From assembly GCF_014838745.1 (NCBI RefSeq), contig NZ_JABUXR010000004.1, forward strand, positions 1 to 64,000: 64,000 nt of DNA, in the 5' to 3' direction. This document shows positions 54,035 to 63,733 of this stretch, in pieces (within the stretch, counting starts at the first letter, position 1; the number at the start of each line of letters is the position of its first letter). The position numbers were made by a program, and so were the translations under genes. Under the pieces are notes generated by a model that worked only from the letters and a program-made list of their open reading frames with translations, was not told the DNA's origin and did not search any database. The stretch is from Limosilactobacillus urinaemulieris. GTDB lineage: Bacteria > Bacillota > Bacilli > Lactobacillales > Lactobacillaceae.

Positions 54035-55362
54035 ATGAATAATCAACCAAAAGAAGAATTAAAACGGTCGTTAGGTTTTTGGTCGGCAATCTCGATTGTC
54101 GTGGGGACAATTATTGGTTCAGGGATCTTCTTCAAACAGGGTTCCGTGCTTGATAGTGCCGGTTCATCAACTTTAGCCATTGCTGCCTGGGTATTTGGTG
54201 GGATTATTACCCTAACTGGTGGTTTAACTGTTGCCGAAATTGGGGCCCAAATGCCATACACTGGTGGTCTTTACGTCTACATCGAAAACCTCTATGGCCG
54301 GATTCTTGGTTTTCTTGCCGGATGGATGCAAGTAATCGTCTATGGCCCCGCAATCATCGCTTCGGTTGCCGGCTTTATGAGTATCTTAATGGCCAATTTC
54401 TTTGGTCTTGGTACTGAATGGCGAATTCCACTGGCTGTTATCACTGTTCTGGCAATCGGTGTGATGAACCTTTTTGAAAACAAGGTTGGAGCAATCTTTG
54501 CCATTATTACAACGGCAGGGAAAATGATTCCAATCGCAGCAATTATTATCTTCGGTCTCCTCTTTGGTAACCAACATGCATTTGGTCAAACCGTTACCGA
54601 AGTTCAACACGCTACTGGTGGCTTTGGTGTCGCAGTTTTAGCCACCCTCTTCGGTTATGATGGTTGGATCCTAATCGCTAACCTTGGTGGTGAAATGAAG
54701 AATCCACAAAAATTACTACCAAAGGCAATTATCTTGGGAATTACAGCTGTCTTAGTAATCTATACCCTAATTACTATCGGAATCCTCAAGTTCCTGCCAG
54801 CTAACTTAATCCACCGTCTTGGTGAAAACGCCACTGCATACTTAGCAACCAAGGCATTTGGTGCTATTGGTGGAAAGCTCCTCTCAGCCGGAATTATTAT
54901 CTCAATGATGGGAACCCTTAACGGGAAGATGATTACCTTCCCCCGAATCGTTTACGCAATGGCGCGTCGTGGTGATCTCCCATTCTCGCGTTTTCTCTCG
55001 TTCGTTACACCAAAGGGAAAGTCGCCAGTCGTTGCCACATTGTTTATCGTGGCTCTTGCAACCGTGATGATGTTCTTCTTTGATCCTGACCACCTCTCGG
55101 ATCTTTGTGTCTTCACGGTTTACTGCTTCTACCTTTTAGCGTTTTTTGGCATTTTCATCCTAAGAAAGAAAAATAATGGTCCCCGTCCTTCAGCACCCCA
55201 CTCTACCCACTCGTGCCAATTATTGCAATTGCCGGTGGAATCTTTGTTCTTGTCAGTGAAGTCTTCAACGATCCTGCCGGTGTCCTTCTCTTCATTGGAA
55301 TCGTCATCGTTGGCCTTCCAATCTTCTATGCCGTTAAAAGAATGGATGCAAAGAGAATGTAG
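54035..55362 (+). pseudogene. APC family transporter, SteT-like (serine/threonine exchanger type), frameshifted
   Basis: About 442 residues once the frame is corrected. The start is the ATG at 54035 (GGAGGAATGGCG upstream), not the ATG six bases earlier. The opening LGFWSAISIVVGTIIGSGIF and GYDGWILIANLGGEMKNPQK match the L-type/SteT branch. At about 55188 one base is missing (probably T in CCTTTCAGC), and the last 60 residues then continue in the next frame (FSTPLYPLVPIIAIAGGI to the TAG at 55360-55362). Twelve helices would be complete only in the corrected protein. It sits under a serine attenuator, which fits a serine carrier. Confidence 0.85.
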
Positions 55363-55475
55363 TAGAGTGTGAAGCCGTAAAAAGCTCCCGGATGATAACG
55401 ATTTCTCTCGACGAAGGCGACTCGCGTCTAGGAGAGAGTTCGTTATCTTGAGGGAGCTTAGGCTGAACATGTTTC
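55363..55475 (+). repeat. Hairpin intergenic repeat family, copy 2
   Basis: Begins directly after the transporter stop with TAGAGTGTG. Stems are AGCTCCC (55383-55389) with GGGAGCT (55452-55458), and GATAACGA (55394-55401) with TCGTTATC (55440-55447), then CTCTC with GAGAG. It ends GGCTGAACATGTTTC and leads directly into copy 3. Confidence 0.85.
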
Positions 55476-55632
55476 AGAGTGCCTTTGCCCCAAAGAGTTT
55501 CCGGAAAGCTAGCAATTTCTCCTGACGAAGGCGGCTTGCGCCTAGGAAGGAGGTTGCTAGCTCTAGGAAACTCGGGCGAAGCACGTTTTGACTTTGTTGC
55601 AGTAGAACTTCATCTAGGCGGAAGTTGCGGTC
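55476..55632 (+). repeat. Hairpin intergenic repeat family, copy 3
   Basis: Stems are GAGTTTCC (55495-55502) with GGAAACTC (55566-55573) and GCTAGCAA (55508-55515) with TTGCTAGC (55554-55561), then CTCCT with AGGAG. Compared with copy 1, paired positions change together (C-G to T-A in the outer stem, CTCTC/GAGAG to CTCCT/AGGAG in the inner). It ends with CACGTTTTGACTTTGTTGC, AGTAGAA and a GGCGGAAGTTGCGGT tail. Confidence 0.85.
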
Positions 55633-55689
55633 ATGGCACATTTCAGCTCTGTCGCATAGAACCTGTCAAATAAACCTACAAGCCTAATA

Positions 55690-55726
55690 AAGGCCGAGAA
55701 AAGCAGTTTGCTTTTCTCGGCCTTTA
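55690..55726. terminator. Bidirectional terminator upstream of potD
   Basis: AAAGGCCGAGAAAAGCA pairs with TGCTTTTCTCGGCCTTT with almost no loop. It serves the potABCD operon on the minus strand. Confidence 0.85.
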
Positions 55727-55770
55727 TCGATCTTAAATTTACTTAGTCTAATCGCGGTAAAGATCCATCT

Positions 55771-56844
55771 TTACTTCTTAAACATCTTGAACTCTAAGAA
55801 CAGATCATTATACTCACCCAAAACACGTCGAGGAAGATCCTTATACGTCTGCAAGTGCTCCATTGTTGATTCCGGCGGATAGAATTGATGATCGTCAGTA
55901 ACAGACCGTGGCAATAATTTCTTTGCAGCCCGGTTAGGGGTCGCGTAACCAACATATTCAGCGTTCTTAGCTGCATTTTCTGGTTGAAGCATAAAGTTAA
56001 TGAACTGGTAAGCAGCCTGCTTATTCTTCGCTGACTTAGGAATTACCATATTATCAAACCAAACATTGCTCCCCTCACTAGGAACAACATAGTGTAAGTG
56101 ATGGTTAACACTCATCATCTCCCGAGCATCCCCGGAATAAGTTACCCCGACAGCTGCCTCGTCCTGTTCCATATACATTTTCATCTCATCCGCGATAATT
56201 GCCTTTACGTTTGGCGTTAAAGCTTGCAGGTGGTGTTGAGCTTGCTTTAATTGCGAATAATTTGTCGTATTAACTGACTTTCCTTGAGTAATTAATGCCA
56301 CCGCAAAAACATCCCGTGCGCTATCAATTAATAATAAATTATTCTTTAGTCGTGGGCTCCAAAGCTGTTCCCAGTGTTGCACCTCTTGTCCAGTAATTTT
56401 TTGATCATTATAGATGATTCCTAACGTTCCCCAAAAATACGGAACTGAATATTGATTTCCTGGATCAAAATCCTGATTAAGAAAACGGGCGTCAATATAA
56501 CGCAGATTGCTGAGCTTCCGATGATCCAATGGCGCTAAAAGGTGTTCTTTTTTCATCCGTTGAACCGTATACTCACTCGGGACTACAACATCATAGTTTG
56601 TCCCGCCTTGCCGGATCTTCGTTAACATTGATTCATTACTATCAAAGGTTTCGTAGTCAACGTGATAGCCTGTTTGGCGTTCAAACTTCTTGATCAGCGC
56701 TGGATCAATATAATCTCCCCAGTTATAAACGGTCACGGTCTTTCCACCACTACCATTATTCTGCCGGTTCATGAAGTAATCACCCAATGCTAGCAAGCAG
56801 CATAGTGCGATGATTCCCAGGAGGGCGCCCCAAAGTTTTTTCAT
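55771..56844 (-). CDS. potD: Spermidine/putrescine ABC transporter substrate-binding protein
   Basis: 357 residues. An N-terminal hydrophobic anchor (about 4-22) is followed by the PotD opening KTVTVYNWGDYIDPALIKKF and the polyamine-binding segments VVVPSEYTVQRM and GVTYSGDAREM. It delivers polyamines to PotBC. It overlaps potC by four bases and is last in the operon. Confidence 0.93.
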   Translation of the reverse strand: MKKLWGALLGIIALCCLLALGDYFMNRQNNGSGGKTVTVYNWGDYIDPALIKKFERQTGYHVDYETFDSNESMLTKIRQGGTNYDVVVPSEYTVQRMKKEHLLAPLDHRKLSNLRYIDARFLNQDFDPGNQYSVPYFWGTLGIIYNDQKITGQEVQHWEQLWSPRLKNNLLLIDSARDVFAVALITQGKSVNTTNYSQLKQAQHHLQALTPNVKAIIADEMKMYMEQDEAAVGVTYSGDAREMMSVNHHLHYVVPSEGSNVWFDNMVIPKSAKNKQAAYQFINFMLQPENAAKNAEYVGYATPNRAAKKLLPRSVTDDHQFYPPESTMEHLQTYKDLPRRVLGEYNDLFLEFKMFKK

Positions 56845-57656
56845 TGAGCATCCCCCTCCTTAACTGTAACAACGCGTTGACGACGGCCAGCATGTTTACT
56901 AACAAAGTAATACCCAATTACTAACGCCAAGGACACAATGAACATCAAAGTTGATAAAGCGTTAATTTCAAGGTTAACCCCCTGACGTGCCCGAGAATAA
57001 ATCTCTACTGATAACGTTGAAAAGCCATTTCCGGTAACAAAGAAAGTAACCGCAAAGTCATCAAGCGAATAAGTCAGAGCCATAAAGTAGCCAGCCATAA
57101 TTCCTGGCGAAATCGCTGGTAAGATTACCCGGGATAGTGCCTGCCACCTTGATGCGCCCAGATCATAGGCGGCATCGACCAAGGTTGGCGACAATTCATT
57201 AATCTTTGGCAGCACCATCAAAACCACAATCGGGATTGAAAATGCAATATGGCTTAAAAGCACTGAAACAAAGCCCAGACGAATGCCGAGAACAGTGAAA
57301 AAGATCAAAAAACTTGCCCCAATAATGACATCTGGTGAAACCATTAAGACATTATTTAATGACAACAAACTATTTCGCCAGGTTCCGTGCGTTTCTTTAA
57401 TTGCCAAGGCCCCCAGTGTTCCAATAATCGTCGCAATTAAAGACGACAACACTGCAACCAACACGGTATTAATTACGATCGTAATCATCCGGGAATCCGC
57501 GAATAAGTCGGCATAGTGCTGAAGAGAAAAGCCGTGATAACGTTCCATCGTTTTTCCAGAACTAAAAGAGAAAATCATTAAATACAGGATCGGTGCATAC
57601 AGGATAATAAACACTAACCCTAAATATAACTTGCCCCACGCGATCTTTTGTTTCAT
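56841..57656 (-). CDS. potC: Polyamine ABC transporter permease PotC
   Basis: 271 residues from the ATG at 57656 (MKQKIAWGKLYLGLV), which follows the potB stop (TAAGATG) and has AGGAGG upstream. Six helices and the EAA-type loop TLVDAAYDLGASRWQALSRV (contact site for PotA) are visible. Confidence 0.93.
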   Translation of the reverse strand: MKQKIAWGKLYLGLVFIILYAPILYLMIFSFSSGKTMERYHGFSLQHYADLFADSRMITIVINTVLVAVLSSLIATIIGTLGALAIKETHGTWRNSLLSLNNVLMVSPDVIIGASFLIFFTVLGIRLGFVSVLLSHIAFSIPIVVLMVLPKINELSPTLVDAAYDLGASRWQALSRVILPAISPGIMAGYFMALTYSLDDFAVTFFVTGNGFSTLSVEIYSRARQGVNLEINALSTLMFIVSLALVIGYYFVSKHAGRRQRVVTVKEGDAQ

Positions 57657-57657
57657 C

Positions 57658-58464
57658 TTAATGCCGACCTCCTTTCTCACGCGTATCACCAGTAATAAAC
57701 ATTACAATAAACATTGCGAGGATCAAAACAACCCCAATTGTTGACCCCATCCCCCAGTTTTGGGTCGTTAAGAAGTGCTCCTCAATCGCAGTCCCTAAAG
57801 TAATTACCCGGTTACCACCGATTAACCGTGTGATCATGAAGAGGGAGAGTGAGGGAATAAAAACTGCTTGAATTCCTGCTTTTACCCCGGGCATCGATAA
57901 CGGAAAAACGATTCGCCGAAATGTTTGCCAAGAAGTCGCCCCGAGATCCTTGCTAGCATTTAATAATGAAGGATTAATCTCGATCAGTGCATTATAGATT
58001 GGTAGAACCATAAACGGAATTTCAATGTAGGCCGCAACAAACATAAAACTAGCGTCAGTAAATAGGAGCTGGTGACTTCCCAAACCAACAAATTGTAAAA
58101 AGTGGTTAATTGATCCCGTCCGTGAAAAGAGACCAATAAAAGCATAGGTTTTCAATAACAAATTAATCCACGTTGGCAGGATAACAATCAGCAGCCAAAA
58201 CTGGCGATTCTGCAATTGAGTAAGAATATAAGCGGTCGGGTAGCTAATCACGAGGGTTACTACTGTAATCAGGGCCGCGTACCAAACGGAATTCAGGGTC
58301 ATCTTTAAGTATGTTGGCGATGTTAGGTAATCTTGGTAATTGGCCAATGTAAAATGACTATTAATATCAAAAAATGATTGATAAAAAATCAATGCTAATG
58401 GTGCCACCACAAAGAGGATGATCCATAAAGCATAGGGAACAATGAACATTACTTTTTGCCGCAT
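57658..58464 (-). CDS. potB: Polyamine ABC transporter permease PotB
   Basis: 268 residues with six helices and the EAA-type loop SLLNASKDLGATSWQTFRRI. The start codon overlaps the potA stop. It pairs with PotC to form the channel. Confidence 0.93.
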   Translation of the reverse strand: MRQKVMFIVPYALWIILFVVAPLALIFYQSFFDINSHFTLANYQDYLTSPTYLKMTLNSVWYAALITVVTLVISYPTAYILTQLQNRQFWLLIVILPTWINLLLKTYAFIGLFSRTGSINHFLQFVGLGSHQLLFTDASFMFVAAYIEIPFMVLPIYNALIEINPSLLNASKDLGATSWQTFRRIVFPLSMPGVKAGIQAVFIPSLSLFMITRLIGGNRVITLGTAIEEHFLTTQNWGMGSTIGVVLILAMFIVMFITGDTREKGGRH

Positions 58465-59558
58465 TAATTCTCATCCTCCTCGTAACTATCAAGACGAGCA
58501 TCAAAGTCTTCTTCGGATTCGTTGTACCGCATTACGTGGATATCTTCGGGATCAAACGTTAAGCCTACCTGAGCCCCGACCCTTGTTTTATGGATTGAAT
58601 TAATCTTCCATTCATGGTTCCGCTGATCGTGAGCGGTAATTTGGTAGTCAACTCCCCTAAAGAGCTGCGTATCAACAGTTGCCTTCAGCTTCCCCTGATC
58701 AACCGTGGTGATGTCTAAGTCTTCTGGTCGAATTACAACTTCAACCCTTTCGTTAGGCTTCATCCCGGCATCTACGCACTCAAAGTCCTGACCATTAATA
58801 TTAACAACGTAGTCCTTCTTCATTACTCCAGGAACAATATTACTTTCGCCAATGAAATCAGCAACAAAATGGTTTAACGGTTCATCATAAATATCCACCG
58901 GAGTTCCCGTTTGCTGAATCTTCCCATCATTAATAATCATGATTTGGTCACTCATCGCCAACGCTTCTTCCTGATCATGGGTGACAAAGATAAAAGTAAT
59001 TCCCAATTGTCGCTGCAACTGACGTAATTCTCGTTGCATATCAACCCGCAGTTTATGATCAAGGGCTGATAAGGCTTCATCAAGAAGAAGAACTTTCGGG
59101 CGTTTAACAATTGCGCGGGCGATTGCTACCCGTTGACGCTGACCACCAGACATCGCGGTAATTTCTCGATTACCATAACCATCCAACCGAACAAGGTGCA
59201 GGGCTTCCTTTACCCGTTGTTGGATCGCCGTCTTTTTTACTCCCTTAATTTGAAGCCCAAATGCCACGTTTTCAGCGACATTCATGTGCGGGAATAAAGC
59301 ATAATCTTGAAAAACAGTATTTACTTGTCGTTTATTGGCGGGAACATTATTGATCGGCTGCCCATCAAAAAGAATTTCACCACTGCTAGCTTGATCAAAT
59401 CCGGCAATGATCCGCAGAATTGTTGTTTTTCCCGAACCAGATGGCCCAAGCAGGGTATAAAATTTTCCCGCTTCAACCTCAAAGTCAATGTCACGAAGAA
59501 CAACATTATCATCGTAATGCTTACCAACATGTTTAAATTCCAAGATATTTTTTGCCAT
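58464..59558 (-). CDS. potA: Polyamine ABC transporter ATP-binding protein PotA
   Basis: 364 residues. Walker A is [15 protein letters not shown] (G38-T45), the signature is [14 protein letters not shown], Walker B is [12 protein letters not shown], and a C-terminal TOBE-type domain follows. It energises polyamine import. First gene of potABCD. Confidence 0.95.
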   Translation of the reverse strand: MAKNILEFKHVGKHYDDNVVLRDIDFEVEAGKFYTLLGPSGSGKTTILRIIAGFDQASSGEILFDGQPINNVPANKRQVNTVFQDYALFPHMNVAENVAFGLQIKGVKKTAIQQRVKEALHLVRLDGYGNREITAMSGGQRQRVAIARAIVKRPKVLLLDEALSALDHKLRVDMQRELRQLQRQLGITFIFVTHDQEEALAMSDQIMIINDGKIQQTGTPVDIYDEPLNHFVADFIGESNIVPGVMKKDYVVNINGQDFECVDAGMKPNERVEVVIRPEDLDITTVDQGKLKATVDTQLFRGVDYQITAHDQRNHEWKINSIHKTRVGAQVGLTFDPEDIHVMRYNESEEDFDARLDSYEEDEN

Positions 59559-59669
59559 AATCTTCCCTCACGGTTTATTTACTTCATCGTCCATAGTTAG
59601 CCAATTAATTATACTCTTTATTTATTTCCCCGGTAGTTACAATGCAATGACAATTTGGATTTATAATGA

Positions 59670-59834
59670 AGAGTGTGAGCCAGCAGAGGACTTGCGGAAA
59701 GCCAGCAGAGCGTGAAGCCTCGCAAGGATGACTAGAACTTTATGGATATAAGGTTCAATCAGCTACTGCGGAGAGAGGTCGTTATCTTGAGAAAGCTTAG
59801 GCTGAACGCGTTTAGGCTATGTTGCAGTAGAATG
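59670..59834 (+). repeat. Hairpin intergenic repeat family, copy 4 (degenerate)
   Basis: Starts GAGTGTGAGCC and carries the family 3' half (GAGAGAGGTCGTTATCTTGA, then GGCTGAACGCGTTTAGGC and TATGTTGCAGTAGAA). Its 5' arm no longer matches, so the hairpin is chimeric or decayed. Confidence 0.65.
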
Positions 59835-59875
59835 ATGTATAGTTAAGTGTTACAAGCATTTTACTGTAACATATC

Positions 59876-60013
59876 CAGTTTCTACTGCAACAAAGTCAAA
59901 ACGTGTTCCCTCGGAACTCGCTAGAGCTAACGACCTCCGAGAAGTGGTGCAAGACACCACTCCCCGGAGAAATCGTTAGCTTTCCGCGAGTTCTTTGCGA
60001 GGTCACACTCTAT
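59876..60013 (-). repeat. Hairpin intergenic repeat family, copy 5
   Basis: On the minus strand it starts TAGAGTGTGACC. Stems are GAACTCGC (59993-59986) with GCGAGTTC (59921-59914), and GCTAACGA with TCGTTAGC. The apical arm GGAGTGGTG with CACCACTT is specific to this copy. It ends GAACACGTTTTGACTTTG, TTGCAGTAGAAA. It faces copy 4. Confidence 0.85.
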
Positions 60014-60170
60014 ACCGCAACTTCCGCCTAGATGACGTTCTACTGCAGCTAAGTTAAAACGTGTTCGCAGGGAAGCCCCTATAGACAACAAACTCCCTCC
60101 CAGATGCTTTCAGCATCCAGTCGGGAGAAATTGTTGTCTTACGGGCCTTCTTTGCCTGCTCACACTCTAT
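60013..60170 (-). repeat. Hairpin intergenic repeat family, copy 6
   Basis: On the minus strand it starts ATAGAGTGTGAGC. Stems are GAAGGCCC with GGGGCTTC, AGACAACAA with TTGTTGTCT and CTCCC with GGGAG. The tail GCAGTAGAACGTCATCTAGG, CGGAAGTTGCGGT matches the tail of copy 3 and leads into copy 5 head-to-tail. Confidence 0.85.
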
Positions 60171-60188
60171 CATAATGAGGTGCTCTTC

Positions 60189-62593
60189 ATGAAAATTAAC
60201 CAATTTAGTATTACTAAGACAAGTTCTGAACAAAATTACGTGAATTAAAGAAACTCCATTTACTGAGAGCTAATGAAGCAACGGAGCTGGATCCAACCCA
60301 AATGTGGCTCACTCTCCTTGCCCGTACTCACATGGCAAGCGAGCAGCCAATCGCGGTTCGCCAATGGCTTCATGATCTCCTTGCCACCCCAACCCTTGCA
60401 ATTGACGAATGGCTTGAAAATGATCAGCCGTTAACAACTGATGTTTTTTATCTAGTTGCACTTCAGCTCCTTCATTTCGAGCCAGAAATTGACTTTGATC
60501 TTAACCATCCCCTTGAAGACTGGGCACACATTGGCCTCCCGTTTGCTCAACACACTAGCTGGTCAACGTTAGATGTCCTAGAGGCCTTTTACCTGCTTCT
60601 CAATACCCGCAATAAGAATGGTCAGTCATTTATTGATCAACTAACGAGCGAAGGCTTCCTCACCTGGTCGTACCAATTACCGGCGTATAAAAAGCCACTG
60701 TACCTTAATGGCAAGCCGCTTGCCTCCATTGATCCAGCCAAGTTTATTCGTGAAGTGGTTTACGTTGAAACCGATATGGACACCGATTACGATGGACAAG
60801 CTGATCTTGTTAAAGTTGAAATTCTCAGGCCAGTCGATAGCAATAATGGTTTAAAGGTGCCGGCCGTCTTTACCGCTAGTCCCTACAATCAGGGAACTAA
60901 TGATGAATGGGGAGAAAAAGTAACCCACCATGTTAATCATCCGTTAATCCATAAGGTTGCCGGAGAAAATTCTCCTACCGAACCAACTTTTCCAAAGCAA
61001 TTCACCCATCGTGAAATTAAGGGCGAAAGTAAACGCGCCACAGAGAGTTTTGCGGAAACACCAGCTTATACCCTGAATAATTATCTGGCAGCACGTGGTT
61101 ATGCAATTATCTACTCTGCGGGGATTGGGACTAAAGATTCTGATGGGCTTCAAACATGTGGCTCGCCCGAACAAACCGACTCAATGAAAGCTGTTGTCGA
61201 ATGGCTTCATGGTGATCGAATTGCGTTTACCGATCGGCATAGCGGGATTAAAATCAAGGCATGGTGGTGTAACGGCAATGTTGCAATGACTGGACGATCC
61301 TATCTTGGAACCCTGGCCACCGCCGTTGCGACAACTGCTGTTCCCGGATTAAAGGCAGTCATTAGCGAAGCGGCAATCTCATCATGGTATGATTACTACC
61401 GTGAAAACGGTCTTGTTCGTGCTCCAGGCGGCTTTCAGGGTGAAGATGCCGACGTTCTGGCCGATGAAACATTCAGTCGAACAAAGCGGCCAGCTGACTA
61501 CCAACGAATTAAGGAAACAAATGATAAATATATTGACGGGCTTGCACAAGCAATGGACCGGAAGACCGGAAACTATAATCAATTCTGGGCTAACCGTAAT
61601 TACCGACCAGCAATCAAAAAGATTAAGGCAGCCGTCATGATGGTTCATGGGCTAAATGATACCAACGTCAAGCCAAGCAACGTTAAAGCCCTCTATGACG
61701 AATTACAAAAGCTTCCCGTAACCAGCAAGCTAGTCTTACATCAAGGTCAACACATCTATATCAACGCCTTTCAATCCTTAGACTTTTCTGAAATGGTTAA
61801 CTTATGGCTAGCCAATAAACTTTGGGAAAAGGACAACTATGCAGACGAAACTCTACCAAAAGTGTTAGTTCAAGATAATACGCAACCTGAAACTTGGTGG
61901 AAATATAATGAATGGACTGCCGGGAACGCAAGAAGGCTCTATTTTAATAAGACGGAATTAACCGCTAATGATCCGCAACTTTCTTTGGAATATCAGTTTA
62001 ATGATCACCAAACTGCTGAAACTTTTGAAAAATGGTGTCGGAATATTAATGACTGGCAAAATTCGTTAATCAAGGACCACGGAAAGTTCTCCTATAAATT
62101 AATGACAGCACCAGTAAAAGAAGATCTTTTGCTTCGGGGAACACCTGAAGTTACCGTTACCGTTGCTTCTTCGACTGATCACGGGATGCTTAGTGCTCAA
62201 TTAGTTGATTTGGGCACTGCTAAGCGCTTAACGAGCTCGCCAGTTTTAATGAATCGCAACGTCCTCCAGTTAGGTTTTCATTGGGCAAGCGATGATCTCC
62301 GGGAATTTCGTTTACAAGCAAAGACTAGTGACTACAAGGTAATTGCTGACGGTCATATCAACCTGCAAAATCGTCATAGTGCCAGTCAAGTTGATGATTT
62401 AGCAGCAAATCAGTTTGTGAAAGTTCACTTTGAGCTTCAACCGCTTTTTCATCACCTGCTTAAGGGTCACCGCCTCGGTCTGGTTATTTATAGCACTGAC
62501 TTTGGCGCCACTCTTCGCGGTAATGAAGAGATTACCTATACTGTTAAAACGGCCGATAGTTCCTTGTTGATTCCGGGAGTAATGACGCTCTAG
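60189..62593 (+). pseudogene. pepX: Xaa-Pro dipeptidyl-peptidase PepX, frameshifted near the start
   Basis: About 801 residues when corrected. The first 18 codons (ATG at 60189, MKINQFSITKTSSEQNYV) are in one frame. The frame then hits TAA, while ELKKLHLLRANEATELDPTQ continues in the next frame after a one-base loss near 60239-60242. The rest is complete: the serine nucleophile in MTGRSYLGTLA, the SRTKRPADYQRI region, the aspartate in MMVHGLNDTNVKP and the histidine in VLHQGQHIY. PepX releases X-Pro dipeptides in casein-type peptide use. A TTG or ATG at 60302 would give a shortened protein lacking part of the N-terminal domain. Confidence 0.87.
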
Positions 62594-62690
62594 TTTCTTC
62601 CACCAATCGCTTATTTTTCACAAGTAAACTTATCCTGTGCTAGAATAGTTTGTATATTGTATTAATATGCAGGCAAAGGAGAGATTGAGA

Positions 62691-63590
62691 ATGCAAACAG
62701 GAACAAAGATTATTACCCTAGATAACGGTTATCACCTGTGGACAAACACTCAAGGCGAGGGTGACATTCACTTGTTAGCTCTTCATGGTGGTCCTGGTGG
62801 AAACCATGAATACTGGGAAGATGCCGCGGAACAACTGAAAAAGCAAGGACTAAACGTTCAAGTTACAATGTACGACCAACTGGGCTCGCTCTATTCTGAT
62901 CAGCCCGACTACTCAGATCCTGAAATTGCCAAGAAATACTTAACCTATGAATATTTCTTAGATGAAGTTGATGAAGTTCGTGAGAAATTAGGACTTGATA
63001 ACTTCTACCTCATTGGTCAAAGCTGGGGCGGTCTCCTTGTTCAAGAATATGCTGTTAAGTATGGTCAACACTTAAAGGGTGCCATCATTTCATCCATGGT
63101 CGACGAAATTGATGATTACGTTAAGCACGTCAATGCGCTTCGGGAAAAGACGCTTTCTAAGGAAGCCGTTGACTTTATGAAGGATTGTGAAGCGAAAAAT
63201 GATTACAGCAATCCGAAATATCAAGAGTATGTTCAGGTAATGAACGAAAACTACATTGACCGGAAACAACCTTCTAAGCTTTACCACCTTAAAGATCTTG
63301 GTGGCGATGCGGTCTACAACGCCTTCCAAGGTGATAACGAATTTGTAATTACCGGAAAACTAAAAGATTGGCATTTCCGTAACCAGCTTAAGAATATTAA
63401 GGTTCCAACCCTGATTACCTTTGGTGAACATGAATCAATGCCACTCGCTACCGGGAAAAAGATGGCCGAATTAATCCCAAATGCTAAGTTTGTTACCACA
63501 CCAAACGGTGGTCACCATCACATGGTTGATAATCCAGATGTTTACTACAAGCATCTCGCTGATTTCATTCGGGATTGCGAACAAAACTAA
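62691..63590 (+). CDS. pepI: Proline iminopeptidase
   Basis: 299 residues from the ATG at 62691 (MQTGTKIITLDNGYHLW), which has AAAGGAGA eight bases upstream. The frame from 62667 contains that site. It is an alpha/beta hydrolase with HGGPGGNHEYW, the nucleophile elbow LIGQSWGGLLVQEY and the histidine in PNGGHHHMVDNP. It removes N-terminal proline and follows pepX, so the two proline-specific peptidases are grouped. Confidence 0.92.
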   Translation: MQTGTKIITLDNGYHLWTNTQGEGDIHLLALHGGPGGNHEYWEDAAEQLKKQGLNVQVTMYDQLGSLYSDQPDYSDPEIAKKYLTYEYFLDEVDEVREKLGLDNFYLIGQSWGGLLVQEYAVKYGQHLKGAIISSMVDEIDDYVKHVNALREKTLSKEAVDFMKDCEAKNDYSNPKYQEYVQVMNENYIDRKQPSKLYHLKDLGGDAVYNAFQGDNEFVITGKLKDWHFRNQLKNIKVPTLITFGEHESMPLATGKKMAELIPNAKFVTTPNGGHHHMVDNPDVYYKHLADFIRDCEQN

Positions 63591-63604
63591 AGATAGTTCA
63601 GAAG

Positions 63605-63640
63605 CTGAGAAAATTCGAATTGGTTTTCTTGGCTTTTCTT
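63605..63640 (+). terminator. Probable terminator of pepI
   Basis: GCTGAGAAAA pairs with TTTTCTTGGC with a few mismatches, and the sequence continues TTTTCTTATTC. Confidence 0.5.
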
Positions 63641-63733
63641 ATTCTTTGCGTTACAGATATTGATATTAGTTAATTCCTAACCATAATTGGTATACAATAA
63701 GAATGGAATACTTAAGATTGCGAGGTTTACTTT

